NCBI GenBank assembly: GCA_020850535.1
Contig: JADZEM010000004.1
Span: 1-64,000 of the forward strand
Length of the DNA: 64,000 nt
Direction of reading: 5' to 3'
Source: Chloroflexota bacterium
Lineage (GTDB): Bacteria > Chloroflexota > UBA6077 > JACCZL01
Shown here: in pieces, positions 55,948 through 64,000 of the stretch
How the letters are laid out: the number at the start of each line of letters is the position of its first letter
How positions within the stretch are numbered: position 1 is the first letter of the stretch
Notes under the pieces: model-generated
The model's input: the letters and a program-made list of their open reading frames with translations, nothing else
Told to the model about the DNA's origin: nothing
Database searches by the model: none
Program-made: the position numbers and the translations under genes

Positions 55948-57510
55948 CTAGTCCAGGGCGCCGGCCCCAAGCCCGGCCGTTGGGTGAGCGTCCTTTGGGA
56001 CATAGAACAACCGTGTCGGGGACTGGTCGGCGAGCACATAGTGCTCTCGGATTCGCGCTTCGGTGCCGGCCGGCCACCATGGGAATCCGTCGAATGTGGC
56101 GGTCCGTTCGAGGGGGGTGGCCAGGACGATCAGCGAGAACTCTTGCCGCTCGATCATGGTGTTGAGCGCCATCGGGTTCCAGTGACCACCCTGAGACAGC
56201 AGTGCGACGCCAAATGGATCAGCGAACACGGCAGTCTTGCCGGCGCGCACAACGGCCAGTGAGTCCCGTTCCGTGAGCACCTCTCCAGGCGCCTCGGCAA
56301 TGGCCCGCACTAGGGCGGTCTCGTCCGGCGCGTAGAGGACGTGATCCAGCAAGGCGGCGCCAGGGAGGCAGGCACTCGCGACGATCCAGGCCGCCAGTGG
56401 GATGGCTAGGAGACGCGCACGCGACGACGACGTCGCGGCGACGGGTGACAGGTCATGGCGACTCAGTCGCCAGAGGTGCTCCACACCACGTCCGCCGAAG
56501 ACCGCTAACATCACCGCCAGTTCGAGAAACTGGTTGTAGCTGGCGCCGATCTTGGCGGTGGCAAAGAGTCCCGCCCCGGCGGCCAGGAGCGTGTACCAGC
56601 GCAGCACCGTCAGGGACCCTGTCGACGTCTTCTCGCCGCACCAGCCGATGAGGCCGAGCAGCAAGAGTGGCCCACCGAGGATCAGGAACAGCCTGACCTG
56701 TTGCAGGACGAGGTCGAGGCGCATCGGGAGCACGTTCGGCGTGATCGTGCTCGCGGCAAACAGCCCCGCCGTCAGCACATGCTCCAGCATCAATCCGGCA
56801 CCGACACTGGCGCTCCAGACCGTGGCGAATACGATGGCGCGACGCCATTGCCGCAAATGCATGGTCCCGAGGATGAAGGCGCCGGCTGCTGCGACGTAGG
56901 ACTGCTTCGTATGGAAAGCCAGCGTGAGCAGGAGCGCCGCCAGCACCGCTCCGCGCAGGCCCGGCCAGCGCAGTCCGGCCCAGAGTCCTCCGAGGCAGCA
57001 GACGAGCGCGAGGGCGTCCGGCCGGGCGACGTAGAGCCACGGATGGACGATGTAGGCCGAGATGAACAGCCCCGTTGCCACGGTAGCGCCATAACGCGAG
57101 ACGCCACACTGGCGTGCAATTGCGAACAGCAGCCCCACCGAGCCGAGGGTCGCAACGGCGGAAGTCGCGCGGGCCAGCATCACCGTCGCATTGGCATCGC
57201 TCGACAGGATCCGGGCCAGCGTGCCCACCACTTCATAGTAGAGCGGCGTGTACAGAGCCAGGTTGAACGGGTAGGCATGATAGTCCGGATAGAGTGGAGC
57301 ACCATCGCGCACCTGCAAGATGCTGAACACCATCCACCCTTCGTGATGGAAGGCTTGGCCACTCGCGGCGATGCCGCGCACTGCCGCTGCCAGTCCGAGC
57401 AGCGTGCCGACGCCGATGAGGACGACGATCAGCCGCGTGAGGATCCACAGCCATCTGGCCGCAGCCGGTCCCTCCACTCGGGCAATCCGAGGAAAGTCGA
57501 GTTGGAACAT
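55948..57510 (-). CDS. GT-C-like membrane protein, tandem paralogue A
   Basis: 520 residues with about ten helices. It resembles the adjacent upstream protein throughout: RPDALAL, a TKQSYV/AKQSFV helix end, DPFG near the C-terminus and ERQEF-SLIVL versus ERREF-ALIVL. In the first loop it reads FHHEGW where active relatives usually have DEGW, so the Asp is replaced by His56 with Glu57 kept. Likely a polysaccharide-cluster membrane transferase or partner. Confidence 0.75.
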   Translation of the reverse strand: MFQLDFPRIARVEGPAAARWLWILTRLIVVLIGVGTLLGLAAAVRGIAASGQAFHHEGWMVFSILQVRDGAPLYPDYHAYPFNLALYTPLYYEVVGTLARILSSDANATVMLARATSAVATLGSVGLLFAIARQCGVSRYGATVATGLFISAYIVHPWLYVARPDALALVCCLGGLWAGLRWPGLRGAVLAALLLTLAFHTKQSYVAAAGAFILGTMHLRQWRRAIVFATVWSASVGAGLMLEHVLTAGLFAASTITPNVLPMRLDLVLQQVRLFLILGGPLLLLGLIGWCGEKTSTGSLTVLRWYTLLAAGAGLFATAKIGASYNQFLELAVMLAVFGGRGVEHLWRLSRHDLSPVAATSSSRARLLAIPLAAWIVASACLPGAALLDHVLYAPDETALVRAIAEAPGEVLTERDSLAVVRAGKTAVFADPFGVALLSQGGHWNPMALNTMIERQEFSLIVLATPLERTATFDGFPWWPAGTEARIREHYVLADQSPTRLFYVPKDAHPTAGLGAGALD

Positions 57511-57532
57511 AGATCGCTCCTCAGTGCGCGTG

Positions 57533-59065
57533 CTAAGGCGTGTACAGATACTGCGCGCCTAGCCGGCCAACGGGGTGATACCGCTGCTCGATCCCTTCCC
57601 GTACGCCGGGCGGCCACCAGGCGACGCCGTCATAGATGACGGCGTCTTCAACCGGATGGTCAAGCACGATGAGCGCAAACTCGCGCCGTTCGATCATGGC
57701 GTTGATCCGGCTTGCATCCCAACGCCCGCCCGTTGCGACCAGGCCGATGCCGAACGGGTCGGCCAGGACCGGGGTCTTCCCTGCCAGCACCACCGCCAAG
57801 GAATCATGCTGGGTCAGGACGGGACCTGGCGCGAGCTTGATGGCCTCGACAAGCTCCGTGGCGTCCCGCGGGACAGAGCCATATGCCGCGAGGGTACGCA
57901 GCGGCAAGACAAAGCTGGCAGTCAGGCAGGTAAGCCCCGCCAGCAGCAAGAGTGAGCCTCTGGCTGGCGCAGTCGGCACAGCCGGTAAGTTTGCGTTGGA
58001 GGAGGTCAGGGACGTCAGGCCGTGTGCACCGAGCACGGCGAGCGCCGCGACCGTTTCCAACAGATAGTTGTAGTTGGAGCCGATCTTGGCGATTGAGACG
58101 CTCGCGATGCCCGCCGCGAGGACTACATACCAGCCAAGGACGCGCCGCGTATCGGGACTGAGGCTCGATGATCGCCAGCCGAGCGCGGCGAGCCCGATGA
58201 GCGGCAAAGACAGTTGGGCGAATGCAGAAAGTCGCTGGTAGGCGAGCCGTGGATCCAACGGGAGCGCGTTTGGCGCAAAGGCGTTGCTCAAGAAGAACCC
58301 CGACGAGGACCATTCGAGCCAAGCTACACCGACGACGACCACTCCACTCCATGTCACGATTAGCAGAGCGGAGCGGTCCCACTGCCGGCGCTGCAAGGCC
58401 GCCAGGGTTAGCGCTGCGACACCCACCACGAAAGATTGTTTGGCGAAGAACGCCATGGCGAGCAGCACTGCCGCGACAACCACTGTAGTGCGACGCTGCG
58501 CCGCTACTCCCACAGCAAGTCCGACCAACGTTAGTGCCAACGCCAATGCGTCGGGGCGCGTGGCATAGGCCCACGGATACACGACATACGACGACAGAAA
58601 CAGGCTGCCGGCACTCAGGGCTGCGACACGGCGGAGCCCCCCACGGTGCGCGATCCATGTGACGGTGGCCGCCGCTGCCAGAGTCGCGAAGACCGACACG
58701 GAGCGTGCCAGCACGAGCGTCTCCATCGTATCAAGGTGCGCGATGCGCGAGCCCGCAGCGACGGTCCAGTAGTAGAGTGGCGTATACAACGCGATGATGA
58801 ACGGCTCGTAGCTGTACTCGGTGTAGAGTGAGTGCCCATCGCGTAGACGAAGGATGCTGTACAGCAACCATCCTTCCGGGTACATCGTCTCAGCGGTCCC
58901 GCCAAGTGCTCGACTAACCGCGACACTGGCCATCACGAGCGCGACCAGCATGGCCCCCCAGATGAGCCGACCAAAGAAGCGGCGTCGATCCTTGGTGGGC
59001 ACGACCGGCGCTGGGACAGCGAGCGGCCATCCAACGCTTGGGGGGACGGCCTCTGACGGATTCAT
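57533..59065 (-). CDS. GT-C-like membrane protein, tandem paralogue B
   Basis: 510 residues, paralogous along its length to the protein encoded 22 bases downstream. The first-loop motif is MYPEGWLLYS: Pro63 where an Asp is expected, Glu64 kept. About ten helices follow and a short soluble C-terminus. The two probably arose by tandem duplication. Donor and acceptor are unknown. Confidence 0.75.
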   Translation of the reverse strand: MNPSEAVPPSVGWPLAVPAPVVPTKDRRRFFGRLIWGAMLVALVMASVAVSRALGGTAETMYPEGWLLYSILRLRDGHSLYTEYSYEPFIIALYTPLYYWTVAAGSRIAHLDTMETLVLARSVSVFATLAAAATVTWIAHRGGLRRVAALSAGSLFLSSYVVYPWAYATRPDALALALTLVGLAVGVAAQRRTTVVVAAVLLAMAFFAKQSFVVGVAALTLAALQRRQWDRSALLIVTWSGVVVVGVAWLEWSSSGFFLSNAFAPNALPLDPRLAYQRLSAFAQLSLPLIGLAALGWRSSSLSPDTRRVLGWYVVLAAGIASVSIAKIGSNYNYLLETVAALAVLGAHGLTSLTSSNANLPAVPTAPARGSLLLLAGLTCLTASFVLPLRTLAAYGSVPRDATELVEAIKLAPGPVLTQHDSLAVVLAGKTPVLADPFGIGLVATGGRWDASRINAMIERREFALIVLDHPVEDAVIYDGVAWWPPGVREGIEQRYHPVGRLGAQYLYTP

Positions 59066-59240
59066 GCCACGTTCCCATCTCGTGAGCGCAACCGCACAAC
59101 GGCGTGCGCAGTGGAACTGTCACTCGTCACGGCGCCGTGATCCTGTCTCGTGCTTACAACGAGCCGGATCCCCTCGATGGGGATGGTCACGTGAAGCTGT
59201 TGAGTGACCTTCGATTGAAAGCCTGCAAAGGATTCAGTGG
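59066..59240. other. start of a 543-base spacer without an intact gene
   Basis: Between paralogue B and the bc operon lie a gene remnant, a palindrome and a terminator, each listed separately. In this first part I see only the presumed promoter region of the polysaccharide genes. Confidence 0.5.
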
Positions 59241-59381
59241 TCAGCCTTGACGAACCGCGCCAGGTCGCTCGATGGGGAGTTCGCTCGGCTTGGCACCCTT
59301 GAGGATCCTGTCAACGTAGGACGCAGATCGCCGGTACCGGTCCTCGAAGTTTGTTCCATAGCCGAGTAGTATTGGCGGCCC
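59241..59381 (-). pseudogene. remnant of an ABC transporter substrate-binding protein
   Basis: An open stretch of 46 codons without a usable start reads [20 protein letters not shown], then [17 protein letters not shown] before a stop. This closely resembles the C-terminal part of PF04392-type substrate-binding proteins (YGTN...[25 protein letters not shown]). Both the first ~250 residues and the last ~30 are missing, so it is a decayed fragment. Confidence 0.6.
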
Positions 59382-59428
59382 TCACTCCCACTGGCGTTCA
59401 GTGTGTCACGCGTCGCGCTTCCGTACCA

Positions 59429-59481
59429 CGAGCGTCAGCGAGTGGACCCGAATGGTTGTAGGTCCGGCTCGCTGACGCTCG
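59429..59481. repeat. 14-bp inverted repeat, hairpin element
   Basis: CGAGCGTCAGCGAG (59429-59442) is inverted at 59468-59481, with an inner GGACC/GGTCC pair and weak pairing outside. Downstream, GGGTTTCAACCTCCGAC (59515-59531) nearly matches GGGTTTCAACCCCCGAC of the MITE-like element at 29864-29880, so the two may be related. Confidence 0.6.
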
Positions 59482-59551
59482 CGGTGCGGATGGCGTCCTA
59501 TCTGAACGGCATGCGGGTTTCAACCTCCGACGACCCCGCACAGTACGACAA

Positions 59552-59580
59552 GGGCCGAGCGGCGAATCGCCGCTCGGCCC
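59552..59580. terminator. hairpin terminator of the second bc operon
   Basis: GGGCCGAGCGGC pairs with GCCGCTCGGCCC across a GAATC loop. It lies 29 bases past the cytochrome c stop codon on the minus strand. Confidence 0.7.
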
Positions 59581-59608
59581 CGGGCGAGGACCTCTGGAGA
59601 GAGGAAAG

Positions 59609-60562
59609 CTACTTGCGGGTCAGGAGGTACGCCTCGACCTGCTTGATCTCGGCGTCGGTCAGCAGGCCCTGGAAGGCGGGCATCAGGCCGGCCGCGTACC
59701 CCTGCACGACGAACGCGCCCGGATTCCGAATCGACTCTTCGATGTACGCGGCAGCGTCCGTCCCCGGCTTGCGGGTTTCAGCCACCGTCGCGATGGTCGT
59801 GAGGGCCGGCCCAGTCACGCCGCCCTGCGACCCGATCTGGTGGCAGCCGATGCAGCCCGCCTTGCCGGTGAAGATCGCGAGACCAGCCTTGGCGTCTTCC
59901 GAGAGGCCAGCGTCGTCCACCTTCGGCAGCGTCGGCTCGGGAGAGCCGTGCGCGATCTTCTCCTTGGACTTCTCGCGCGCCACGTCCCAGGCCGTCTGCG
60001 TCCCGTGCATGACCATGTCGCCGCGTGTGATGAGCATCGCGACCTCGTGGATCTGCTCGTCCAGCAGCTGACCGCCGTCCTCGCGGCCCCAGGCCGGCAT
60101 CACCAGCCCCTTGCCACGATGGACCGTCCGCACGACGTACTCGTAGCGGGCCTTCAACCCCTCAGCATCCTTCGGGTGCATGTCCGCGCGGTTGAGGGCC
60201 GGCGCGACCACCGAATCGTTCGGCGGCGGCACCTGCGCCCCCTGCCCGTCGATGCCGTGGCAGGAGTAGCACAGCGACGTGTACGTTTCGATACCGCGCT
60301 CGATGGCGATCTTGTCCTGTCGCTCGGTCGCCTTCACCTGCCGAATCGGCTCGTAGTAGGCGTACCCCGTCAGCAGCAGCCCCGAGAGGATGAGCATCGC
60401 GAGCGTCGCGACGACCTTCCGCTCCATAGACGGATTGCCGGTCGGAACCTCTGGAATCGGCTCGTGCGAGCGTCGCCCCACGCCGCTCGCATAGGCCACC
60501 AGGGCCAGCAGCAAGACAAGCATGCCGACGAAGAGGACCAGTGCCCCCGCGCTCAGTTGCAT
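59609..60562 (-). CDS. membrane-anchored dihaem cytochrome c of the bc complex
   Basis: 317 residues. Two N-terminal membrane helices (about 5-26 and 48-66) are followed by two cytochrome c domains with CYSCH (near residue 97) and CIGCH (near residue 236). Axial Met loops GLVMPAWG and GLMPAFQG follow. It would take electrons from the Rieske protein encoded just upstream, in the place of cytochrome c1 or f. Last gene of the operon. Confidence 0.9.
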   Translation of the reverse strand: MQLSAGALVLFVGMLVLLLALVAYASGVGRRSHEPIPEVPTGNPSMERKVVATLAMLILSGLLLTGYAYYEPIRQVKATERQDKIAIERGIETYTSLCYSCHGIDGQGAQVPPPNDSVVAPALNRADMHPKDAEGLKARYEYVVRTVHRGKGLVMPAWGREDGGQLLDEQIHEVAMLITRGDMVMHGTQTAWDVAREKSKEKIAHGSPEPTLPKVDDAGLSEDAKAGLAIFTGKAGCIGCHQIGSQGGVTGPALTTIATVAETRKPGTDAAAYIEESIRNPGAFVVQGYAAGLMPAFQGLLTDAEIKQVEAYLLTRK

Positions 60563-60586
60563 GCCAGGAATCCTCCTCCGACCAGC

Positions 60587-61207
60587 CTAGACTGGGGTCG
60601 GGTCTGACTTACGGTCAACGCCCGCCCGGACCTTGACACGCGTCGGGTTCGTGTCGATGTAGATCTTGCCGTCGCGGATCTGCACGCCGAACAGGTCCAT
60701 CGGGCGCGGCGCGGGGCCAGCCACGATGTTGCCGTAGCGGTCGTAGATCGAGCCGTGGCAGGGGCAGTTGAAGCGCCCCTTCGCGGCCAGATCGTCCTCA
60801 GTCTGGTCGTCGGGCTTCCAGGGGACGGTGCAACCCAGGTGCGGGCACTTCCACCAGAGCGCCAGGACGCCCTCGGGAACCCGCGACACGTAGCACTTGC
60901 CGTTCTGGATCAGCTTCACGTCGCCGACGTTCAACGCGGCGACCTCGCCGGCGTTGATCTCGCCGCCGAACGCACCCACCTTCTTCGGCCAGAAGAAGAT
61001 GCCGAAGCCGGCCAGCCACTGCCCGACGAGGCCCAGGATCGTGCCCCAGCCCGCGAATCGGAGCAGTGTGCGTCGGCTCCAGAAGCCGCGACGCACCTCG
61101 ACGGGGACATCCGCGCCGGGATTCGGCGAGGAGGACCGTCGCTCCGCCTCGGCCGCCGCATCAGAGCCCGGGAAAAACAGCCCTTGCTGAGGAGCTTCTC
61201 TCGCCAT
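60587..61207 (-). CDS. Rieske iron-sulfur protein, second copy
   Basis: 206 residues. A membrane segment at about 45-72 is followed by a soluble domain with CPHLGC and CPCHGSIYD as the [2Fe-2S] site. The first motif is CPH rather than CTH of the oxidase-operon copy, and the insert between motifs is longer. It is fitted to the split cytochrome b genes upstream. Confidence 0.92.
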   Translation of the reverse strand: MAREAPQQGLFFPGSDAAAEAERRSSSPNPGADVPVEVRRGFWSRRTLLRFAGWGTILGLVGQWLAGFGIFFWPKKVGAFGGEINAGEVAALNVGDVKLIQNGKCYVSRVPEGVLALWWKCPHLGCTVPWKPDDQTEDDLAAKGRFNCPCHGSIYDRYGNIVAGPAPRPMDLFGVQIRDGKIYIDTNPTRVKVRAGVDRKSDPTPV

Positions 61208-61301
61208 TCAAGACCTCCACTCGCCCCGGGCGGGGCGGAGGGCGCAACGACCCTGTACGGATCGCTGCGCCATGACTGCTGAGATAAGCATGAGCAGATA
61301 G

Positions 61302-62333
61302 CTACTCGACGCGGATCATCTTCGGATCCCACGGCCACATCAAGTGCATACCCTGACCACGCATGAACGTGCCCACAATGGTCAGCACGACGTAGGCGAC
61401 GAAGAATCCGGTGAAGAGAGCGATCATCCAGTCCCGTGCGTTGTCTGGCTTGTAGTACTTCTTCAAGAGCCAGACCAGCACCGCGATGGGACCATTCATC
61501 AGGATCATCGGCACAACGATGTCCACCATGACGGGGGCATTCAGAAACGAAAGGCCCGTATTCCGCGCCAGGTTGTTCATCAACGGCTTCTGACCCACGA
61601 ACTCGTCGAAGAACACCAGCCCGATCAGCACCACCGTGGAGAACCACGAAGTGAACCAGGCGATCGACAGCGCCTTCGGCGTGCCGAACCACTTGCCGAC
61701 GTCCTTCGGGTCGCGGTCGAAGTAGGGGATGATGGCGATCAGACCGAGCGCCACAGCCGGCACGATCACGCCAGCGAGGGCCGGGTGCATGTGGAGCAGC
61801 AGCTCCTGAAGATTCAGGAAGTACCAGGGCGCCTTCGACGGGTTCGGCGTTTTGTCGGCGTTGGCGTGCCCTTCGAGCGGCGACTGAATGACGATGGCGA
61901 TGACGATCATCGAGACCAGCAGCAGCACGGCGGCCATGAACTCGATGGTCACCAGGTGCGGCCAGACGTAGACCAGCCGCTGCGACTGCGCCTCGGCAGC
62001 CGAGTTGCCCGCCTTCGCGGCCGCGGCCGGGGCAGCAGCCGCGGCCGCTGGACGCTCGGCCGGCCCACGCTGCACGGCAGCCGCCAGCCGCTGACGCTGA
62101 TCGGGCGAGAGGCCAGCCGCGCCACCACCGGCGGCCGCAGGCGCGGCCGGCTTCGGGGCGGGAGGCGGGGGAGGAGCAGCAGCGGCGGCTGCGTCTCCAT
62201 CCTGGCCAGCAGCCGGCGGACGACCGATCCCCGCAGCCGCCGCGCGCTCCTTGTACATGCGCGCGCGCTCTGCAGGCGAAAGGTTCGCCATGTCCGGCGT
62301 TTTCTCGAGCGGATTCGAGCCGTCAGGGGGCAT
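61302..62333 (-). CDS. cytochrome b C-terminal subunit (subunit IV-like) with Ala/Pro-rich extension
   Basis: 343 residues from the ATG at 62333 with GGAG 7 bases upstream; a GTG directly before it is an alternative. The first ~115 residues are Ala/Pro-rich with a charged stretch (MANLSPAERARMYKERAAAAG) and repeated PAAAAAA-like runs. The remainder holds four helices with KAPWYFLNLQE in place of the PEWYF of subunit IV. With the next gene upstream it makes a split, b6f-type cytochrome b. Confidence 0.88.
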   Translation of the reverse strand: MPPDGSNPLEKTPDMANLSPAERARMYKERAAAAGIGRPPAAGQDGDAAAAAAPPPPPAPKPAAPAAAGGGAAGLSPDQRQRLAAAVQRGPAERPAAAAAAPAAAAKAGNSAAEAQSQRLVYVWPHLVTIEFMAAVLLLVSMIVIAIVIQSPLEGHANADKTPNPSKAPWYFLNLQELLLHMHPALAGVIVPAVALGLIAIIPYFDRDPKDVGKWFGTPKALSIAWFTSWFSTVVLIGLVFFDEFVGQKPLMNNLARNTGLSFLNAPVMVDIVVPMILMNGPIAVLVWLLKKYYKPDNARDWMIALFTGFFVAYVVLTIVGTFMRGQGMHLMWPWDPKMIRVE

Positions 62334-62391
62334 CACCGAGCTCCGTTTCTCGTTCCCAGATAGCGGATGCGAGCGTCACCACGGCGAACGA

Positions 62392-63147
62392 TCACAGCGG
62401 GCCGGCGATGCCGCCGTCCTTCCGGATGCGCCAGAAGTGAACCGTCATGAAGAGCGCCGTCAGCAGCGGCAGCGCGATGACGTGCAGGACGTACCAGCGG
62501 ATCAGCGTGTTGTCGCCGATCTCGTAGCCGCCGACGACCGCGAACTTGACCGCGTCGCCAACAATCGGCGTCGCGCCAGCCATGTTCGTGCCCACGGTGA
62601 CGGCCCACATCGCCAACTGGTCCCACGGCAGCAGATAGCCGGTGAAGCTCAGCAGGAAGGTCAGCGTCAGCAGGATCACACCGACGATCCAGTTGAACTC
62701 ACGCGGCGCCTTGTACGCGCCCGTGTAGAACACGCGGACCATGTGTAAGAACACGGTGATCACCATGCCGTGCGCCGAGTAGCGGTGCAGGTTGCGCAAC
62801 AGCAGGCCGAACGTCACCACCGTCTCGAGATCCTTCATGTCCTGATAGGCCACCGCCGTCGCGGGGCGGTAGTAGAACATGAGCAAGACGCCAGTCACCG
62901 TCAGCAGCAGGAAGAGGAAGAACGAGAGGCCGCCCAGGCAGAACGTGTAGGTGATCTTCAGGCTCTCACGTCGGATCCGCACCGGGTGCAGGTGCAGGAA
63001 GACGTTGTTGAACATGATCAGCGCCTGGTTCCGAGGCGTACTCGGGTAGCCAGTGCGGAAAATGCTCTTGAAGACCCGGTTCTCAGTCAGCGCCCGACGA
63101 AAGTTCCCTGTACGGAGGTCGTCGAGAAAGGGACGCATCTCTTGCAT
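62392..63147 (-). CDS. cytochrome b N-terminal subunit (b6-type)
   Basis: 251 residues from the ATG at 63147. Haem ligands His121/His135 and His222/His237 have the 14 and 15 spacings of cytochrome b6. [19 protein letters not shown] is the quinol-site helix. It is the first gene of the four-gene operon b6, subunit IV, Rieske, dihaem cytochrome c. The longer open frame upstream is not protein-like. Confidence 0.92.
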   Translation of the reverse strand: MQEMRPFLDDLRTGNFRRALTENRVFKSIFRTGYPSTPRNQALIMFNNVFLHLHPVRIRRESLKITYTFCLGGLSFFLFLLLTVTGVLLMFYYRPATAVAYQDMKDLETVVTFGLLLRNLHRYSAHGMVITVFLHMVRVFYTGAYKAPREFNWIVGVILLTLTFLLSFTGYLLPWDQLAMWAVTVGTNMAGATPIVGDAVKFAVVGGYEIGDNTLIRWYVLHVIALPLLTALFMTVHFWRIRKDGGIAGPL

Positions 63148-63556
63148 GTCGGTGCGGCACCTCGAAGTGTCGGAGGATCGGCGGCGAGTGCGCGGAGGAC
63201 GGGCAATCCTGAAACCGACCGGGTTGAGGCGCCCGGCACGGCCCAGTGTGAGGATACAGATGAGGGGATGAGACGAAGAGCGATAGCGGCAAAACAGCCA
63301 GTCAGCGGCTTTCGCCAACGGAACTGCGCCAGTGGAGGATAGCGTAGCGCCCGGCAACGGCCAGGGGCAAGCCCCGGGCACGGCAGGCTCGCAGGATCGT
63401 ACCATCGGCCCGGGAGCCTGTCAACGCGATGCCTGAGGCCCGTCGGCCTTCCGCGAGCGCGAGAAACAGGCACAGTCGCCAGATGTCGTCGCCAGACGGC
63501 GCGACACGCGGCTCGCTCGACAGCGGCGCTCCCGAAGCACCAGCTGGGGGTACCTG
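63148..63556. other. divergent spacer between the bc operon and the SDR gene
   Basis: 409 bases with no supported gene. It must carry promoters in both directions. I could not pick out convincing promoter hexamers or an operator by eye. Confidence 0.5.
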
Positions 63557-64000
63557 ATGACGGTTCACGATCTCTTTCGCCTCGACGGACGGGTGGCCGT
63601 CATCACCGGAGGCTCGCGCGGGCTCGGGTTGGAGATCGCGCATGGCCTGGGCGAGGCCGGCGCGCGCGTGGTGGTCACCGCCCGGCGCAACGAGTGGCTG
63701 GGGCCGGCCGAAGCCGAGCTGCGGGCAGCCGGGATCGAGGCGAGTGCGTTCGCCTGTGACGTCTCTGACGAAGACGCCGTGAGACAGCTCGCGGCCACGG
63801 TACAGGAAAGGTTCGGCCCGGCCGACATCCTGGTCAACGCGGCCGGCATCAGCTGGGGCGCACCCTCGCTGGAGATGCCGGCCGAGCGCTGGCGCGCGGT
63901 GCTGGACGTGAACGCTACCGGCTCGTTCTTGTGTGCACAGGCGTTCGGCCGCCAGATGGCGGCGTCGGCGGGCGGCGCCATCGTCAACGTGGCCTCGGTG
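63557..64000 (+). CDS. short-chain dehydrogenase/reductase (partial)
   Basis: The frame is open to the right edge, giving 148 residues; the ATG at 63557 follows GGGGG. MTVHDLFRLDGRVAVITGG is followed by the cofactor loop GGSRGLGL. CDVSDEDAV and NAAGISWG are also typical of classical SDRs. The Ser-Tyr-Lys catalytic part lies beyond the edge, just after IVNVASV. Substrate unknown. Confidence 0.92.
   Translation, partial: MTVHDLFRLDGRVAVITGGSRGLGLEIAHGLGEAGARVVVTARRNEWLGPAEAELRAAGIEASAFACDVSDEDAVRQLAATVQERFGPADILVNAAGISWGAPSLEMPAERWRAVLDVNATGSFLCAQAFGRQMAASAGGAIVNVASV

Overview
The window is high-GC bacterial DNA with dense, short-gapped operons on both strands. The combination of split b6-type cytochrome bc genes, a caa3-type oxidase with a CoxA-CoxC fusion, PMT-type membrane glycosyltransferases joined to PA14/NHL regions, a sunset-domain protein, and many GTG/TTG starts suggests a member of the Chloroflexota, perhaps near Thermomicrobia. 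This is inference from gene content; no rRNA is present to confirm it.

Left end (1-5.8 kb): an integrated element or its end. A tyrosine recombinase and a small excisionase-like HTH protein lie next to the 3' end of a tRNA-Thr. They are divergent from a SWIM zinc-finger gene across an AT-rich, palindrome-rich control region. To the left is a minus-strand run of overlapping genes: two secreted Asp-box (BNR) proteins, a tiny lipoprotein and a DUF5679-like zinc-ribbon/AT-hook protein cut by the window edge.

5.9-29.6 kb: core metabolism and signalling. This holds an MBL hydrolase, a 12-copy heptamer repeat, a dienelactone hydrolase, and a five-gene respiratory operon (CoxB-cyt c, CoxA-CoxC, small membrane subunit, Rieske, cytochrome b-cyt c). 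Then follow tRNA-Ser, a secreted TIM-barrel-like protein, folC/HAD/3-hydroxyacyl-CoA dehydrogenase, PAP2 and a lipoprotein. PAC2, 7Fe ferredoxin, a GAF histidine kinase with an OmpR regulator preceded by GTAAAC direct repeats, and a REC-GAF-PAS-kinase-REC hybrid come next. A DCC protein, an Ldh2-type dehydrogenase and an enolase-superfamily dehydratase close the block.

29.7-42 kb: a 217-bp MITE-like palindromic element with 10-bp flanking direct repeats, then three large membrane proteins of the GT-C (PMT/ArnT) type with a GT2 glycosyltransferase. Two are 1.1-1.3 kaa fusions to PA14-like and NHL-like extracellular regions, and one of these has lost the acidic Asp of the catalytic loop. A TM/SH3b/sunset protein follows.

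42-49.7 kb: polyprenyl synthase, TatD and RsmI in one operon; small helical proteins; NfuA; and an operon of DUF169, a cobalamin-type radical SAM protein and an ATP-grasp ligase whose joint function I cannot name. This is the best candidate for an undescribed pathway here.

49.9-59 kb: a surface polysaccharide cluster on the minus strand: UDP-sugar dehydrogenase, epimerase, methyltransferase-GT2 fusion and three GT-C-like membrane proteins, two of them tandem paralogues.

59-64 kb: debris (an ABC substrate-binding protein remnant, a palindrome, a terminator), then a second bc complex of b6f type (split cytochrome b, Rieske, dihaem cytochrome c) and a short-chain dehydrogenase running off the right edge.
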